Assembly: GCA_030696465.1 (NCBI GenBank)
Contig: JAUYSE010000033.1
Span: forward strand, 1 to 34,941
Source: Legionellaceae bacterium
GTDB taxonomy: Bacteria; Pseudomonadota; Gammaproteobacteria; Legionellales; Legionellaceae
Length of the DNA stretch: 34,941 nt
Reading direction: 5' to 3'
Below, piece after piece: positions 24,559 to 32,728 of this stretch (the stretch's first letter is position 1; each line of letters begins with the position of its first letter). The notes under the pieces are model-generated. The model saw nothing but the letters and a program-made list of their open reading frames with translations. It made no database searches and was not told the DNA's origin. Both the position numbers and the translations under genes were made by a program.

Positions 24559-24879
24559 TTAATCTGTTTCTGGCACTACAAATTCTTCCGAATGTGAAGA
24601 CAGGGATTCTTTAGGATTTAATGCGCTCACAAATTGACGAATTTGTTCTCGCTGGCGTCCCTGTTCTTTTTGACAGACCAATAACTCATGACCCATCGTT
24701 AAGGCTGCAAGCACAAGACACTCCAGTTCGCCTAATTTTTTAAATTGCTTTTTGGTAGACAGTAATTTTTTATTTAACATTTGCGCGGCCTGCTGAAGCG
24801 TCTGAATCTCTTCTTCTGGACAACGCACCTCATAGGTTTTACTAAGTAGTTGTATGGAGCAAGTTTTGGCGTTTGACAT
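24559..24879 (-). CDS. zapA: cell division protein ZapA
   Basis: ZapA binds FtsZ filaments at midcell and bundles them in the Z-ring. The 106-residue protein (E. coli 109) begins CSIQLLSKTYEVRCPEEEIQTLQQAAQMLNKKL, the family's N-terminal FtsZ-binding head. A helical stretch around residues 45-90 that would form the coiled coil follows. It converges on the cystathionine beta-synthase gene with three bases between stops and is divergent from pepP. The UPF0149 (YgfB) gene that often stands between zapA and pepP is missing here. Confidence 0.9.
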   Translation of the reverse strand: MSNAKTCSIQLLSKTYEVRCPEEEIQTLQQAAQMLNKKLLSTKKQFKKLGELECLVLAALTMGHELLVCQKEQGRQREQIRQFVSALNPKESLSSHSEEFVVPETD

Positions 24880-25029
24880 ATTATTCTGCCTCTCAAAAGG
24901 ATCGCGGGACGTATTAAAATAATACCAGAATTATTCTAACACGTGCTCAAATAATAACAAACTTTGGCTTGATGAATCAAATCCGTTATACTCCTCACTA
25001 TACTATACTTATCTAATGGACTCTTTTCC

Positions 25030-26340
25030 ATGATAACGCAAACAGAATATCGTGCAAGACGATTTGATCTTGCCAATCGCTTGCCTTCTAATGCAATCGC
25101 TATTATTCCTGGCGCAGGGCTTACCTTACGTAATGGAGATGCTCATTATCGTTTTCGTCAAGATAGTCACTTTTATTATTTAACCGGCTTTGAAGAACCA
25201 CAAGCATGTTTAATTATCATGAATACCCCCAATCCCCAAAGTATTTTATTTTGCATGCCCAAAAATCCCAGCGAAGAACGATGGAATGGCATACGACTCG
25301 GGATAGACAATGCACGCAGCATTTTAAAAATGGATGATGCCTATGGCATTGAACAACTTTCTACCTTATTACCCGAATTACTGCTCAATAAAGAGCAAAT
25401 TTTTTATTGCTTTGCACATCACCATGCGTATGAATCCATCTTACATGAAGCGCTGCGTATTGCTAAAAAACAACATAAAGCAGGGAAACACATTCCTCAA
25501 CATTTTCAAAACTTAGAGCCTATTTTAGGGGATATGCGGCTGTTCAAAAGCGAAGCCGAAATCAATCTGATGCGTCAAGCTGCATCCATTTCAGTGGAAG
25601 CGCATCTGCGCGCCATGCAAAAAGCATCACTTGCTCAATTTGAGTACGAATTAGAAGCCGAATTATTATATACTTTTGCGCGTCATGGCTGCCGTGCGCC
25701 TGCTTATGACTCCATCGTCGCCGGTGGCGCTAATGCCTGCACACTCCATTACACTGCAAACAACCAAGCACTCACTCCCCATAGTTTAGTGCTCATTGAT
25801 GCTGCAGGCGAATACCAAAATTATGCAGCAGATATTACGCGCACGTTTCCCCTATCTGGACATTTTAACGATCGACAACGCGCCATATACGAACTCGTAT
25901 TAACCGCCCAAACCGCCGGAATAGAAACCGTACACCCAGGAACAGCTTGGCCAGAAATTCAAAAAAACATCGTACATATATTAACCACTGGGTTATGCGA
26001 TTTAGGACTTTTACACGGAAATATTAATACACTGATAGAAACGGAAGCCTATAAAACTTTTTATATGCATGGTTCTGGACATTGGTTAGGCTTGGATGTC
26101 CATGATGCTGGCTCTTATCGCTTAAACAACGGGCCGCAAATCCTTCAAGCCAACATGGTCTGCACCGTCGAGCCTGGTATCTACATTGCCCCAGAAACCC
26201 CAAACATTGACCCTGCATGGTGGGGTATAGGCATACGTATTGAAGATGATATTTTAGTCACTCCGCATGGCCACGAAAACTTAAGTGCAGCCCTTCCCAA
26301 AACCATAGACGAGATTGAAGCTTGTGTACAACATAGATAG
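25030..26340 (+). CDS. pepP: Xaa-Pro aminopeptidase P
   Basis: PepP removes the N-terminal residue from peptides with proline in the second position. It is a two-metal (usually Mn) cytoplasmic enzyme. The 436 residues (E. coli 441) include the N-terminal RLPSNAIAIIPGAGLTLRNGD and FRQDSHFYYLTGFEEP. In the pita-bread domain the metal ligands are visible: Asp in LIDAAGEYQNYAADITRTFP (two), His in MHGSGHWLGLDVHD, Glu in TVEPGIYI and Glu in GIRIEDDILVT. It is the first gene of pepP-ubiH-ubiI. Its end overlaps the ubiH start. Confidence 0.95.
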   Translation: MITQTEYRARRFDLANRLPSNAIAIIPGAGLTLRNGDAHYRFRQDSHFYYLTGFEEPQACLIIMNTPNPQSILFCMPKNPSEERWNGIRLGIDNARSILKMDDAYGIEQLSTLLPELLLNKEQIFYCFAHHHAYESILHEALRIAKKQHKAGKHIPQHFQNLEPILGDMRLFKSEAEINLMRQAASISVEAHLRAMQKASLAQFEYELEAELLYTFARHGCRAPAYDSIVAGGANACTLHYTANNQALTPHSLVLIDAAGEYQNYAADITRTFPLSGHFNDRQRAIYELVLTAQTAGIETVHPGTAWPEIQKNIVHILTTGLCDLGLLHGNINTLIETEAYKTFYMHGSGHWLGLDVHDAGSYRLNNGPQILQANMVCTVEPGIYIAPETPNIDPAWWGIGIRIEDDILVTPHGHENLSAALPKTIDEIEACVQHR

Positions 26341-27532
26341 TGACATCCTTATCATTGGTGCAGGGTTAACAGGCACCGCCCTATTACTCGCGCTACGCGA
26401 CAGCCCACTTAAAGTGACGCTCGTAGATAACGCACCTGCCCCTTTACCTACCATCAATACATCACTCAACATACGATCTATCGCTTTATCACCTTCCAGC
26501 CAACGTATTTTGCACAGTATAGGGAAATGGTCTACCTTAGCGCCTCATGCAACCCCTATTCAACATATTGATATTTCGGAGCAATACAATTTTGGTCGTA
26601 GCACTTTAAACGCAACACATAATGACGCTCTGGGATATGTTTTAGAGCACGCCGTCTTATATCAAACATTACACCAAGACTTACCGCCCATTTATACTCA
26701 AAGCCCTCTCCGTACTCTAGATCCTGACACCGGTATCGCTACTTTTGACACGCCTGAAGGTTTGCTCTCTATACGGGCGAAGTGTTTTATTGCTGCAGAT
26801 GGCAGTCATTCTAATATTCGTCGGCAGCTCAATATCCCATATCAAAAAAAAGCATACGAGAATCCCCTATTATCCGCTACAGTGCAGCTAAAACGCCCTC
26901 ATCAAGGTGTGGCTTATGAACGGTTTACATCGACTGGGCCTCTAGCCCTACTGCCACTGCAACAAGATAAAGTTTCCATCCTCTGGAGCCTCCCACCTGA
27001 ACGCGCAGTTGAGCTTTCTCAAGCGACCACAGCAGTGTTTTTAAATGCCTTACAAAAAGCGTTTGGCTACCGCCTCGGTCGCTTTGACGATGTTGGAAAA
27101 CGACATGTCGTCCCCCTTGAGTTCTCACAAACCGAGCCCATTACCAGTCACCGTAAAATTATTTTTGTCGGCAATGCGGCACATACCCTACACCCCGTTG
27201 CAGGACAAGGTTTTAATTTAGGATTGCGTGATATAGCAACCTTAGCGGCCTTATTATTACGTCATGGTGTAAGCGCCGATCTTTGCGCACGTTACACAAA
27301 ACTACGAGCGGAAGATCATGCGCAAACCGTACATTGGACAGAACAAATATTAAATACGTTTAAATCGCGTATCCCTTTTGCTAAACTGGCGCGCAGCGCA
27401 GGATTACTCGGCGTAGACCTACTCCCATGCCTACAACAACACATTATCCAGCAAGGCAGCGGCTATGGCATGGCTATGCCCCCTGATTTTGCCTGTGGTT
27501 ATTTTCCCGGAGCACTCCCTGATGAACGCTGA
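26324..27532 (+). CDS. ubiH: ubiquinone biosynthesis FAD hydroxylase UbiH
   Basis: UbiH is a flavin monooxygenase that hydroxylates the ring of a ubiquinone intermediate. The protein of about 402 residues shows the FAD-binding DILIIGAGLTGTALLLAL at the N-terminus, a middle AADGSHSNIRRQL, and the second FAD motif FVGNAAHTLHPVAGQGFNLGLRD near residue 285, all typical of the UbiH/UbiF/VisC group. The start is uncertain. The GTG at 26324 sits just before the FAD motif and overlaps pepP by 17 bases. A TTG at 26315 is the alternative. UbiH is chosen over UbiF from its position after pepP. Confidence 0.88.
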   Translation: MYNIDSDILIIGAGLTGTALLLALRDSPLKVTLVDNAPAPLPTINTSLNIRSIALSPSSQRILHSIGKWSTLAPHATPIQHIDISEQYNFGRSTLNATHNDALGYVLEHAVLYQTLHQDLPPIYTQSPLRTLDPDTGIATFDTPEGLLSIRAKCFIAADGSHSNIRRQLNIPYQKKAYENPLLSATVQLKRPHQGVAYERFTSTGPLALLPLQQDKVSILWSLPPERAVELSQATTAVFLNALQKAFGYRLGRFDDVGKRHVVPLEFSQTEPITSHRKIIFVGNAAHTLHPVAGQGFNLGLRDIATLAALLLRHGVSADLCARYTKLRAEDHAQTVHWTEQILNTFKSRIPFAKLARSAGLLGVDLLPCLQQHIIQQGSGYGMAMPPDFACGYFPGALPDER

Positions 27533-28670
27533 TATCATCGTCGGCGGTGGCGGTATTATTGGTTTAACCGCAGCCCTTGCCTTAGCCCATACGGGCCTCA
27601 ACGTCCACGTTATAGATGCAGGACCGGCAGAGGCTCACAGCATAGCCGCACGTGTCTACACTATCAATGCGAGCGCACAAAAACTGCTTAAAACAATGGG
27701 GGTATGGAGCCATATTAATGCTCATGATTATTGCCCCGTACAACAAATGCTGATCTGGGAAAATCAAGCACCTCTGAACTTTGATGCACGTACCATTGGC
27801 GAATCGCAACTCGGAATCATTATCTCTGAAAATACTTTAAAAAATGCCCTTATCGCACGTATTGCAGAAATCGCAGACATTCAAATATTTCATAATCAAC
27901 CCATAGAAGCAGCACACCTCACTCCTGATGGCGTACAAATAACGACTGCCTCGCAACAACACCACAGTAAACAACTCTGTATTGCTGACGGCGGCCAATC
28001 TACCTTACGACGCTTACTCCATATTCCCTATACCGAAAAATCCTACCATCAAGATGCTTTAATTTGTGTGATTAAAACAGAATATCCACATCAAAATACT
28101 GCCTATCAACGCTTTCATGAGGGTAATATTCTTGCTTTCTTACCTTTGCCCGACCCACAATATTGTTCAATCGTATGGTCTCACCATCAGGCGAGTCGCT
28201 TACGTGATCTAGAAGAAAGTGATTTCAACCATCGTTTAACGCAAATTTCTGAACAACGTCTTGGAAAAATTCAGCGCATTGGACCGCTTTCTCAATACCC
28301 TCTGATCTCACGGCAGGTGCGGCAATATGCGGATCAACACTGGTTTATCGTAGGCGACGCCGCGCATACCGTGCACCCTTTAGCCGGACTTGGTCTGAAT
28401 ATTGGACTAGAAGACATTGCGAATTTTTTAGATTTATTGCATCACAAAGGATATCGCCTAGGATCCCGCCGTTTTATCAACACCTATCAACGAGAGCGGC
28501 AATTTCATGTATCACGCTATACTTGGATGATGAATGCACTCTACGCCTGTTATCAACCCAAACATCTGCTCATGCAGCCTTTACGTCAATGGGGCTTACG
28601 CTCCGTGCAACATTCTACCTTTTTAAAGCGCTTTTTTATTCGACAAGCGCAGGGACTTTATTGTGAATAA
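27522..28670 (+). CDS. ubiI: ubiquinone biosynthesis FAD hydroxylase, UbiI/VisC type
   Basis: This is a paralogue of UbiH that carries out another ring hydroxylation in ubiquinone synthesis, probably at C5. From the ATG at 27522 it has 382 residues. It shows DIIVGGGGIIGLTAALALAH, IADGGQSTLRR and VGDAAHTVHPLAGLGLNIGLED. The start overlaps the ubiH end by 11 bases, which supports translational coupling. The 19 codons open further upstream lie inside ubiH and are not FAD-like. The UbiI assignment rests on the common order pepP-ubiH-ubiI. UbiF or a broad-specificity enzyme cannot be excluded. Confidence 0.85.
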   Translation: MNADIIVGGGGIIGLTAALALAHTGLNVHVIDAGPAEAHSIAARVYTINASAQKLLKTMGVWSHINAHDYCPVQQMLIWENQAPLNFDARTIGESQLGIIISENTLKNALIARIAEIADIQIFHNQPIEAAHLTPDGVQITTASQQHHSKQLCIADGGQSTLRRLLHIPYTEKSYHQDALICVIKTEYPHQNTAYQRFHEGNILAFLPLPDPQYCSIVWSHHQASRLRDLEESDFNHRLTQISEQRLGKIQRIGPLSQYPLISRQVRQYADQHWFIVGDAAHTVHPLAGLGLNIGLEDIANFLDLLHHKGYRLGSRRFINTYQRERQFHVSRYTWMMNALYACYQPKHLLMQPLRQWGLRSVQHSTFLKRFFIRQAQGLYCE

Positions 28671-28695
28671 TCACTTTACGTACTCACAGAAATTG

Positions 28696-28830
28696 GATCC
28701 CGTATCGTTGTACGGGACAAGTTTTCGGCTAGGCGCCAGTGAACGAGCCGAGGGAGTATACTCACAGTCCATGACCGATGGCGAGCGAACGAGCAACAAC
28801 GCCGAAAATCCAAGTGCGAAGAGTATATTT
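28696..28830. repeat. palindromic dispersed repeat, family B copy 2, at the 5' end of a lipoprotein gene
   Basis: CCCGTATCGTTGTACGGG (28699-28716) is a hairpin with a 6-bp perfect stem. GTTTTCGGC (28721-28729) and GCCGAAAAT (28801-28809) are inverted copies flanking GAGTATACTC (28754-28763), itself a palindrome. The sequence is shared with 15545-15645. It is open in the frame of the downstream lipoprotein, so it can be translated as an N-terminal extension. This recalls Rickettsia palindromic elements, which insert in frame in genes. Confidence 0.7.
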
Positions 28831-28833
28831 AAA

Positions 28834-29466
28834 ATGGTTTTACTTGTCTGTATTTTGACACTTACCGCCTGTCACACCAAATCGCATCATTCGCGCTGGT
28901 GTCATGCAAGATACCAAGATCTTACTTTTTCTGAACAATATCCTGTATACATGCAAGCGATTGGAAAAATACACCCTACCCCATCCGAGCGCTTTCACTT
29001 GCCCTTTTGGCAAACATTCCTTTTACCCGAAAAAACGCAAGATCCAGAACTCTTTGCCATTTTTTCTTTGAATGATGAACCTGCCCTACAAACACAACAT
29101 AACATCAGTATCCAAAGCGCTGCCTTACATTTTCCTGCAACCTTAGAAGCGTGGTATAGTACGCAATATCTCCCTGAGGGCAATCACGCCCCAGTATGGT
29201 ATGGCGTCATTCATCTCGTGCCCACTCCACTTGACCCATTCCAGCACCTAAGCGCACCGATTACTTTGCGTGTCACGGAAATAAAATCGCATGTGTTAAC
29301 CCTACCACGCAGTGCTATACATTGGATTCAAGGCGTAGCACTCGTACACGTGAAAACCGCTGAAGGTATTCAAGCGCGGATTATCAGCACACAAGAACAT
29401 AACGATCGTTATGTTCATGTGCTTGCCGGAATATCCACACAAGAAATTGTTCAGTGTGTTTATTAA
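28834..29466 (+). CDS. hypothetical lipoprotein with repeat-derived upstream region
   Basis: From the ATG at 28834 the product has 210 residues and starts MVLLVCILTLTACHTKS, a signal peptide with lipobox LTAC and cysteine 13. The mature domain has no family I know. The frame stays open back to a GTG at 28663 that overlaps the ubiI stop. The intervening 57 codons are almost all the palindromic repeat, so a second candidate start, ATG at 28771, lies inside the repeat. The shortest form lacks a basic residue before the hydrophobic core, which is unusual, while the longer forms include the preceding Lys. GAAGAG about ten bases before 28834 is a fair ribosome site. It probably reads through from the ubi operon. 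Confidence 0.75.
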   Translation: MVLLVCILTLTACHTKSHHSRWCHARYQDLTFSEQYPVYMQAIGKIHPTPSERFHLPFWQTFLLPEKTQDPELFAIFSLNDEPALQTQHNISIQSAALHFPATLEAWYSTQYLPEGNHAPVWYGVIHLVPTPLDPFQHLSAPITLRVTEIKSHVLTLPRSAIHWIQGVALVHVKTAEGIQARIISTQEHNDRYVHVLAGISTQEIVQCVY

Positions 29467-29476
29467 GAGATTATTT

Positions 29477-29662
29477 TCAGCCAGGAGTTCCCGCCTTATA
29501 ATGTTAGTGGTATCAAGGCTTCTCTGATAAGGGACTTTCGTAAAAGCGCATAAAGTCATCCTGACGCTCTCACCGCGCGTCCTTGCGCGGTGAAGGTTTA
29601 CGAAAGTCCCTTATCCAAAAATCCTTGTTGGCAAAGTTTTGGGGTTGGGCGGGAATGGCTGA
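29477..29662. repeat. 186-bp imperfect palindrome with 19-bp perfect inverted repeat
   Basis: GATAAGGGACTTTCGTAAA (29526-29544) and its exact reverse complement (29597-29615) bracket an inner hairpin, CACCGCGCG/GCGCGGTG near 29571-29592. Outer arms continue imperfectly: TCAGCCA with TTCCCGCC at the left (from 29477) and GGCGGGAATGGCTGA at the right (ending 29662). The element fills most of the gap between the lipoprotein and the next large gene. It could end transcription from the pepP-ubi side, or be a MITE. Confidence 0.8.
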
Positions 29663-29726
29663 TTTTCAACCCTCTAACTTTATTTAAAAAACAAAAAGAT
29701 GTAAATTATTTCCACACCAAACCTTA

Positions 29727-29755
29727 CTTGTTTTAAGAATATGTGTTATGATTTA
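29727..29755 (+). promoter_or_regulatory. probable promoter for the 652-residue membrane protein
   Basis: TATGAT (one change from TATAAT) near 29747-29752 lies about 36 bases before the ATG, and TTACTT about 17 bases upstream of it is a poor -35. The position after the palindrome and before the gene fits a separate transcription unit. Confidence 0.4.
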
Positions 29756-29788
29756 AAAAGGGTCATTTAGTTTTTACAAGGCGCTGAG

Positions 29789-31747
29789 ATGCCAAAATTA
29801 GTTGAGCAGTTTGAACAAGAGCTATTGAGCTCTAAAAAAAAAACGGATAATAAAGCTCCATCCGATGATAAAGCTTCAGCCGCAACGAACGACTCGCCTA
29901 TTCACGACGCCCTTTTTCAACAATTACATGACATCGCAATAGCGCATTCAGTCGCCCCCGATGCCAAAGCTAAAATGCCTAAAGATCCGACATACACTAT
30001 TCCTAATTTGCCCTATTTACTCGATTACTACGAAGGTTATGTTGATGACCTCAACCCTTATACTTTCAAATATTTGGGGCAACTAGAAAACAAAGCCGGC
30101 ACCCTCACTGAACCTACTAAAGCGACCCTCATCACCGCTTTAGCTTTGTTTGTGAAAGAATATCAACGACACGCTAAAGATCAGCGCAAAAACAAAAAAG
30201 AAGAGTATGCCGCGCGCATTAAAAAAACCATTGACCTGCTGAATACTTTAGATGGCGACAGCGCGCAGGCGCCCTTAACAGAGGCCGTCGAGCATACAAA
30301 ATATGCCGTGCTCTTTCAAATGTCTTTCTATCAAAAAGAAGTGCAAAAAACCATAGACGAGGCAGCCTCCAAGAAATCAGCTGCACAACAAGCCTTTGCG
30401 AATAAAACCGGTTTTATTCTGACCTGGATGGGAAAGCTCAATAGAGATCGTCTCTTACAATGGGTATGGGGTTCTTTCATTCTTGGTTCACTCTATGCGC
30501 TACGCTTCGAGTGGTTCAGTGCGAACAGTTTTCATATAGAACAAATCAATGACACCATAGGCTTTGCTGGCAATTATATCATGGGTCCCATGAGTTTTTG
30601 GTTGTATGCCGCACGATTTTTAGTGAACTTTTCATTGCTGGCCAAACATACCGTGAAAGGCCCTTGGATGTCGGCACAAGAAAAGAAAGAATTTAAGGGG
30701 GCCTGGCAAGCATTCCAAAAACAATGGAAACAACGCTGGCAGTTTCTCGTCAATGATTCGGTGTGGGGCATTGCTAACTTCTTATGCTTTGCCATCGTCG
30801 CCGCAATAATCGCAGGGATGCTCACCGTTGCGCTCCTTTGCATGGACTTAAGTGTTGCCATCAAATCTTATTTAGATGCTCGAAAATCACATAATGTGCA
30901 AATGGTACTCTTACGCAAAAAAATAGAAGCATTACCCACGGATAGCCAAGAACGTTTGCAACTTGAAGCGGCTTTAAAAAAAGCGGAGCGGAGTTGGTAC
31001 TACAAATCTAGACGTATGACCACAGATATTGTGTATGCTACCTCCTTGGTCATCAGTGTTGCGATGGTTTTCTCCTTCTTTATCCCTGGATTAGCCCTCC
31101 CTGCCACCCTTATTTTAGCGTTTAGCGGTGCAGTACTGGCGTTTGCTTTTTCCATTGCCTATAACGCCGTTAATTATGCGACCCAATATAAAGAAATTAA
31201 AGAAACTGAAAAAAGAGCGCATCACGAGCTGGAAGAATTATTAGAACAAAGCACTCATCTACAAACCAATAATCCTGACAATACCTCTCGGTATCTCTTT
31301 TTAAGAGCGAAGCAAGCTTATGGGGAAGTACAATATGCGCAAGAGCGCGCGCGTTATCATCGCATACATTCTCTAGCAAAAACAATCACTAACACCTTGA
31401 TGCCTGCGCTCACGTTTACCTTATTGATGTTTTTACCATTTCCAGCTGCCATAGGCGTATTAGTTGCTATCGTACTTTTAGTCAAAATTGCCTACCTCAT
31501 TGCAGAACGTTATGAACCTAAGAAACAAGCGCTGCCGAAGTTTGAGGAAAAAGAAGCTGATTCAGAATATGAGCTATTTCTGCAAGAAAAAGCTTCTGCA
31601 CCAGCCACTGCTGTGAAACTCGATCCTAAAGTGGAGGCTAATCGTTATTTCGACTTTTTTGCGAAACATCCACCCAAACAAGCAGATGCAAAAGCTAACA
31701 AAGTTGACGCATTGCCCGCACCTGGGATGAAGCCAGCAACTAATTAA
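29789..31747 (+). CDS. large membrane/coiled-coil protein of unknown function (possible Dot/Icm substrate)
   Basis: I do not recognise this 652-residue protein. AAGG lies seven bases before the ATG. Residues 1-60 are charged and flexible. Residues 70-200 are helical, with RHAKDQRKNKKEEYAARIKK strongly basic. Hydrophobic segments lie near 222-238, 262-285, 325-352, 412-460 (two) and 530-572 (two). Between them are Lys/Arg/Gln-rich helices (290-320 and 365-410) and a coiled-coil-like stretch at 465-525 (ETEKRAHHELEELLEQ). The tail, 575-652, is soluble, with an acidic patch FEEKEADSEYE at 585-595 and a Lys/Ala/Pro-rich end. The plan of soluble helices alternating with membrane pairs resembles the proteins at 3942 and 10398, though I see no clear sequence identity among them. 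It converges on parB. Confidence 0.85.
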   Translation: MPKLVEQFEQELLSSKKKTDNKAPSDDKASAATNDSPIHDALFQQLHDIAIAHSVAPDAKAKMPKDPTYTIPNLPYLLDYYEGYVDDLNPYTFKYLGQLENKAGTLTEPTKATLITALALFVKEYQRHAKDQRKNKKEEYAARIKKTIDLLNTLDGDSAQAPLTEAVEHTKYAVLFQMSFYQKEVQKTIDEAASKKSAAQQAFANKTGFILTWMGKLNRDRLLQWVWGSFILGSLYALRFEWFSANSFHIEQINDTIGFAGNYIMGPMSFWLYAARFLVNFSLLAKHTVKGPWMSAQEKKEFKGAWQAFQKQWKQRWQFLVNDSVWGIANFLCFAIVAAIIAGMLTVALLCMDLSVAIKSYLDARKSHNVQMVLLRKKIEALPTDSQERLQLEAALKKAERSWYYKSRRMTTDIVYATSLVISVAMVFSFFIPGLALPATLILAFSGAVLAFAFSIAYNAVNYATQYKEIKETEKRAHHELEELLEQSTHLQTNNPDNTSRYLFLRAKQAYGEVQYAQERARYHRIHSLAKTITNTLMPALTFTLLMFLPFPAAIGVLVAIVLLVKIAYLIAERYEPKKQALPKFEEKEADSEYELFLQEKASAPATAVKLDPKVEANRYFDFFAKHPPKQADAKANKVDALPAPGMKPATN

Positions 31748-31819
31748 CGAGCTAGTATATGCACGCTCGCCACATCATCCTTAAACTTAAAAATGTATGC
31801 ATAAATTAGGATTGAGAAT

Positions 31820-31843
31820 TAAAAAGGCCTAAGCTTAAGCCTC
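31820..31843 (-). terminator. intrinsic terminator of the mnmG-rsmG-parA-parB operon
   Basis: On the minus strand GGCTTAAGCTTAGGCC forms a six-pair stem (one G-T pair) with a four-base loop, directly followed by TTTTTAATT. Flanking A/G bases can extend the stem. The stem includes the parB stop codon at 31835-31837, so the terminator overlaps the end of the gene. Confidence 0.7.
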
Positions 31844-32728
31844 TTCCACTTCCGGGACCGGATGTGGGACTCGGCTAAATTGATCGACTAAATGCTGTAA
31901 ATGTCGTTCATCTTGATAATGAATCAGCAGTGTTCCGCGTTTTCCTTTCGACTGAATACGTACCTTTGTATGTAGATGCTGCTTTAAAATATGAATACAA
32001 TCTTCTAATGCCGAAGACAATGGAGCTCGTGATGGAGTATTCTCTGGTGCCTCCTTCATCCTCGTCACCAAGTTTTCCGCTTCTCGAGCAGAAAGATGCT
32101 TATCTACAATCATATTCGCCGCTTGCGCTTGCTCTGCTGCAGACAAACTTAGCAATGCTCTCGCATGCCCCATCTCTAGCTGACCATCGGCCAATAGCTG
32201 CAATACTGGCGCACTTAACTGTAATAAACGCAAAATGTTGCTGACTGCGGTTCGAGACTTCCCTAATAAATCGGCCAATGCTTGATGGGTTAATTGTGCT
32301 GCTTCTGCCAATTGTTGCATTGCATTGGCTTGATCTAAAATAGAAAGATTTTCACGCTGTAAATTTTCGACCAATGCCATCGCCATTGCCGTTTTATCAT
32401 CGACGGTTTGAATACAAATGGGCACCTCTTTCAGGCCCGCCAACTGGCAAGCGCGCCATCGTCTTTCACCAGCAATAATCTCATAGCGCTCAGGATCTTG
32501 CTGCTTGCGACGTACGACAATCGGCTGTAACAGCCCTTGTTGTTGAATAGACTGGGATAATTCTTGCAGCGCGGCATCTTCTATCACGGTTCGCGGCTGG
32601 TACGGCCCTCGCTCTAATTGTGAAAGCGGAACGCGTATAAAATCTTGCATATTTGAAGAAGCCGGCTCAAGCGGAGCACTTAACAAAGCAGATAAATTTC
32701 GTCCTAAACCACCACGTTTAACGGCCAT
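31835..32728 (-). CDS. parB: chromosome-partitioning protein ParB
   Basis: ParB is a CTP-dependent DNA clamp that loads at parS sites near the origin and works with ParA to segregate the chromosome. From the ATG at 32728, with AGAGG upstream, it has 297 residues. It starts with the conserved MAVKRGGLGRNLSALL. IRVPLSQLERGPYQPR and the CTP-binding GERRWRACQLAGL (box II) with ENLQRENLS (box III) follow. Next comes the helix-turn-helix around TQALADLLGKSRTAVSNILRLL, then the LEMGHARALLSL stretch and a C-terminal dimer domain. It overlaps parA by about 10 bases. I did not search fully for parS sites. Confidence 0.96.
   Translation of the reverse strand: MAVKRGGLGRNLSALLSAPLEPASSNMQDFIRVPLSQLERGPYQPRTVIEDAALQELSQSIQQQGLLQPIVVRRKQQDPERYEIIAGERRWRACQLAGLKEVPICIQTVDDKTAMAMALVENLQRENLSILDQANAMQQLAEAAQLTHQALADLLGKSRTAVSNILRLLQLSAPVLQLLADGQLEMGHARALLSLSAAEQAQAANMIVDKHLSAREAENLVTRMKEAPENTPSRAPLSSALEDCIHILKQHLHTKVRIQSKGKRGTLLIHYQDERHLQHLVDQFSRVPHPVPEVEEA

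Noticed and set aside
24880..25029. 6S RNA gene (ssrS), which is often beside zapA
   Set aside because: zapA's downstream side is only 3 bases from the convergent gene, and the 150-base upstream gap is AT-rich with no long paired structure that I can see.
14524..29569. 15-base match GAGCGTCAGGATGAC (14524-14538) to the reverse strand at 29555-29569
   Set aside because: One 15-base match is about what chance allows in 35 kb on both strands, and the flanks do not match.
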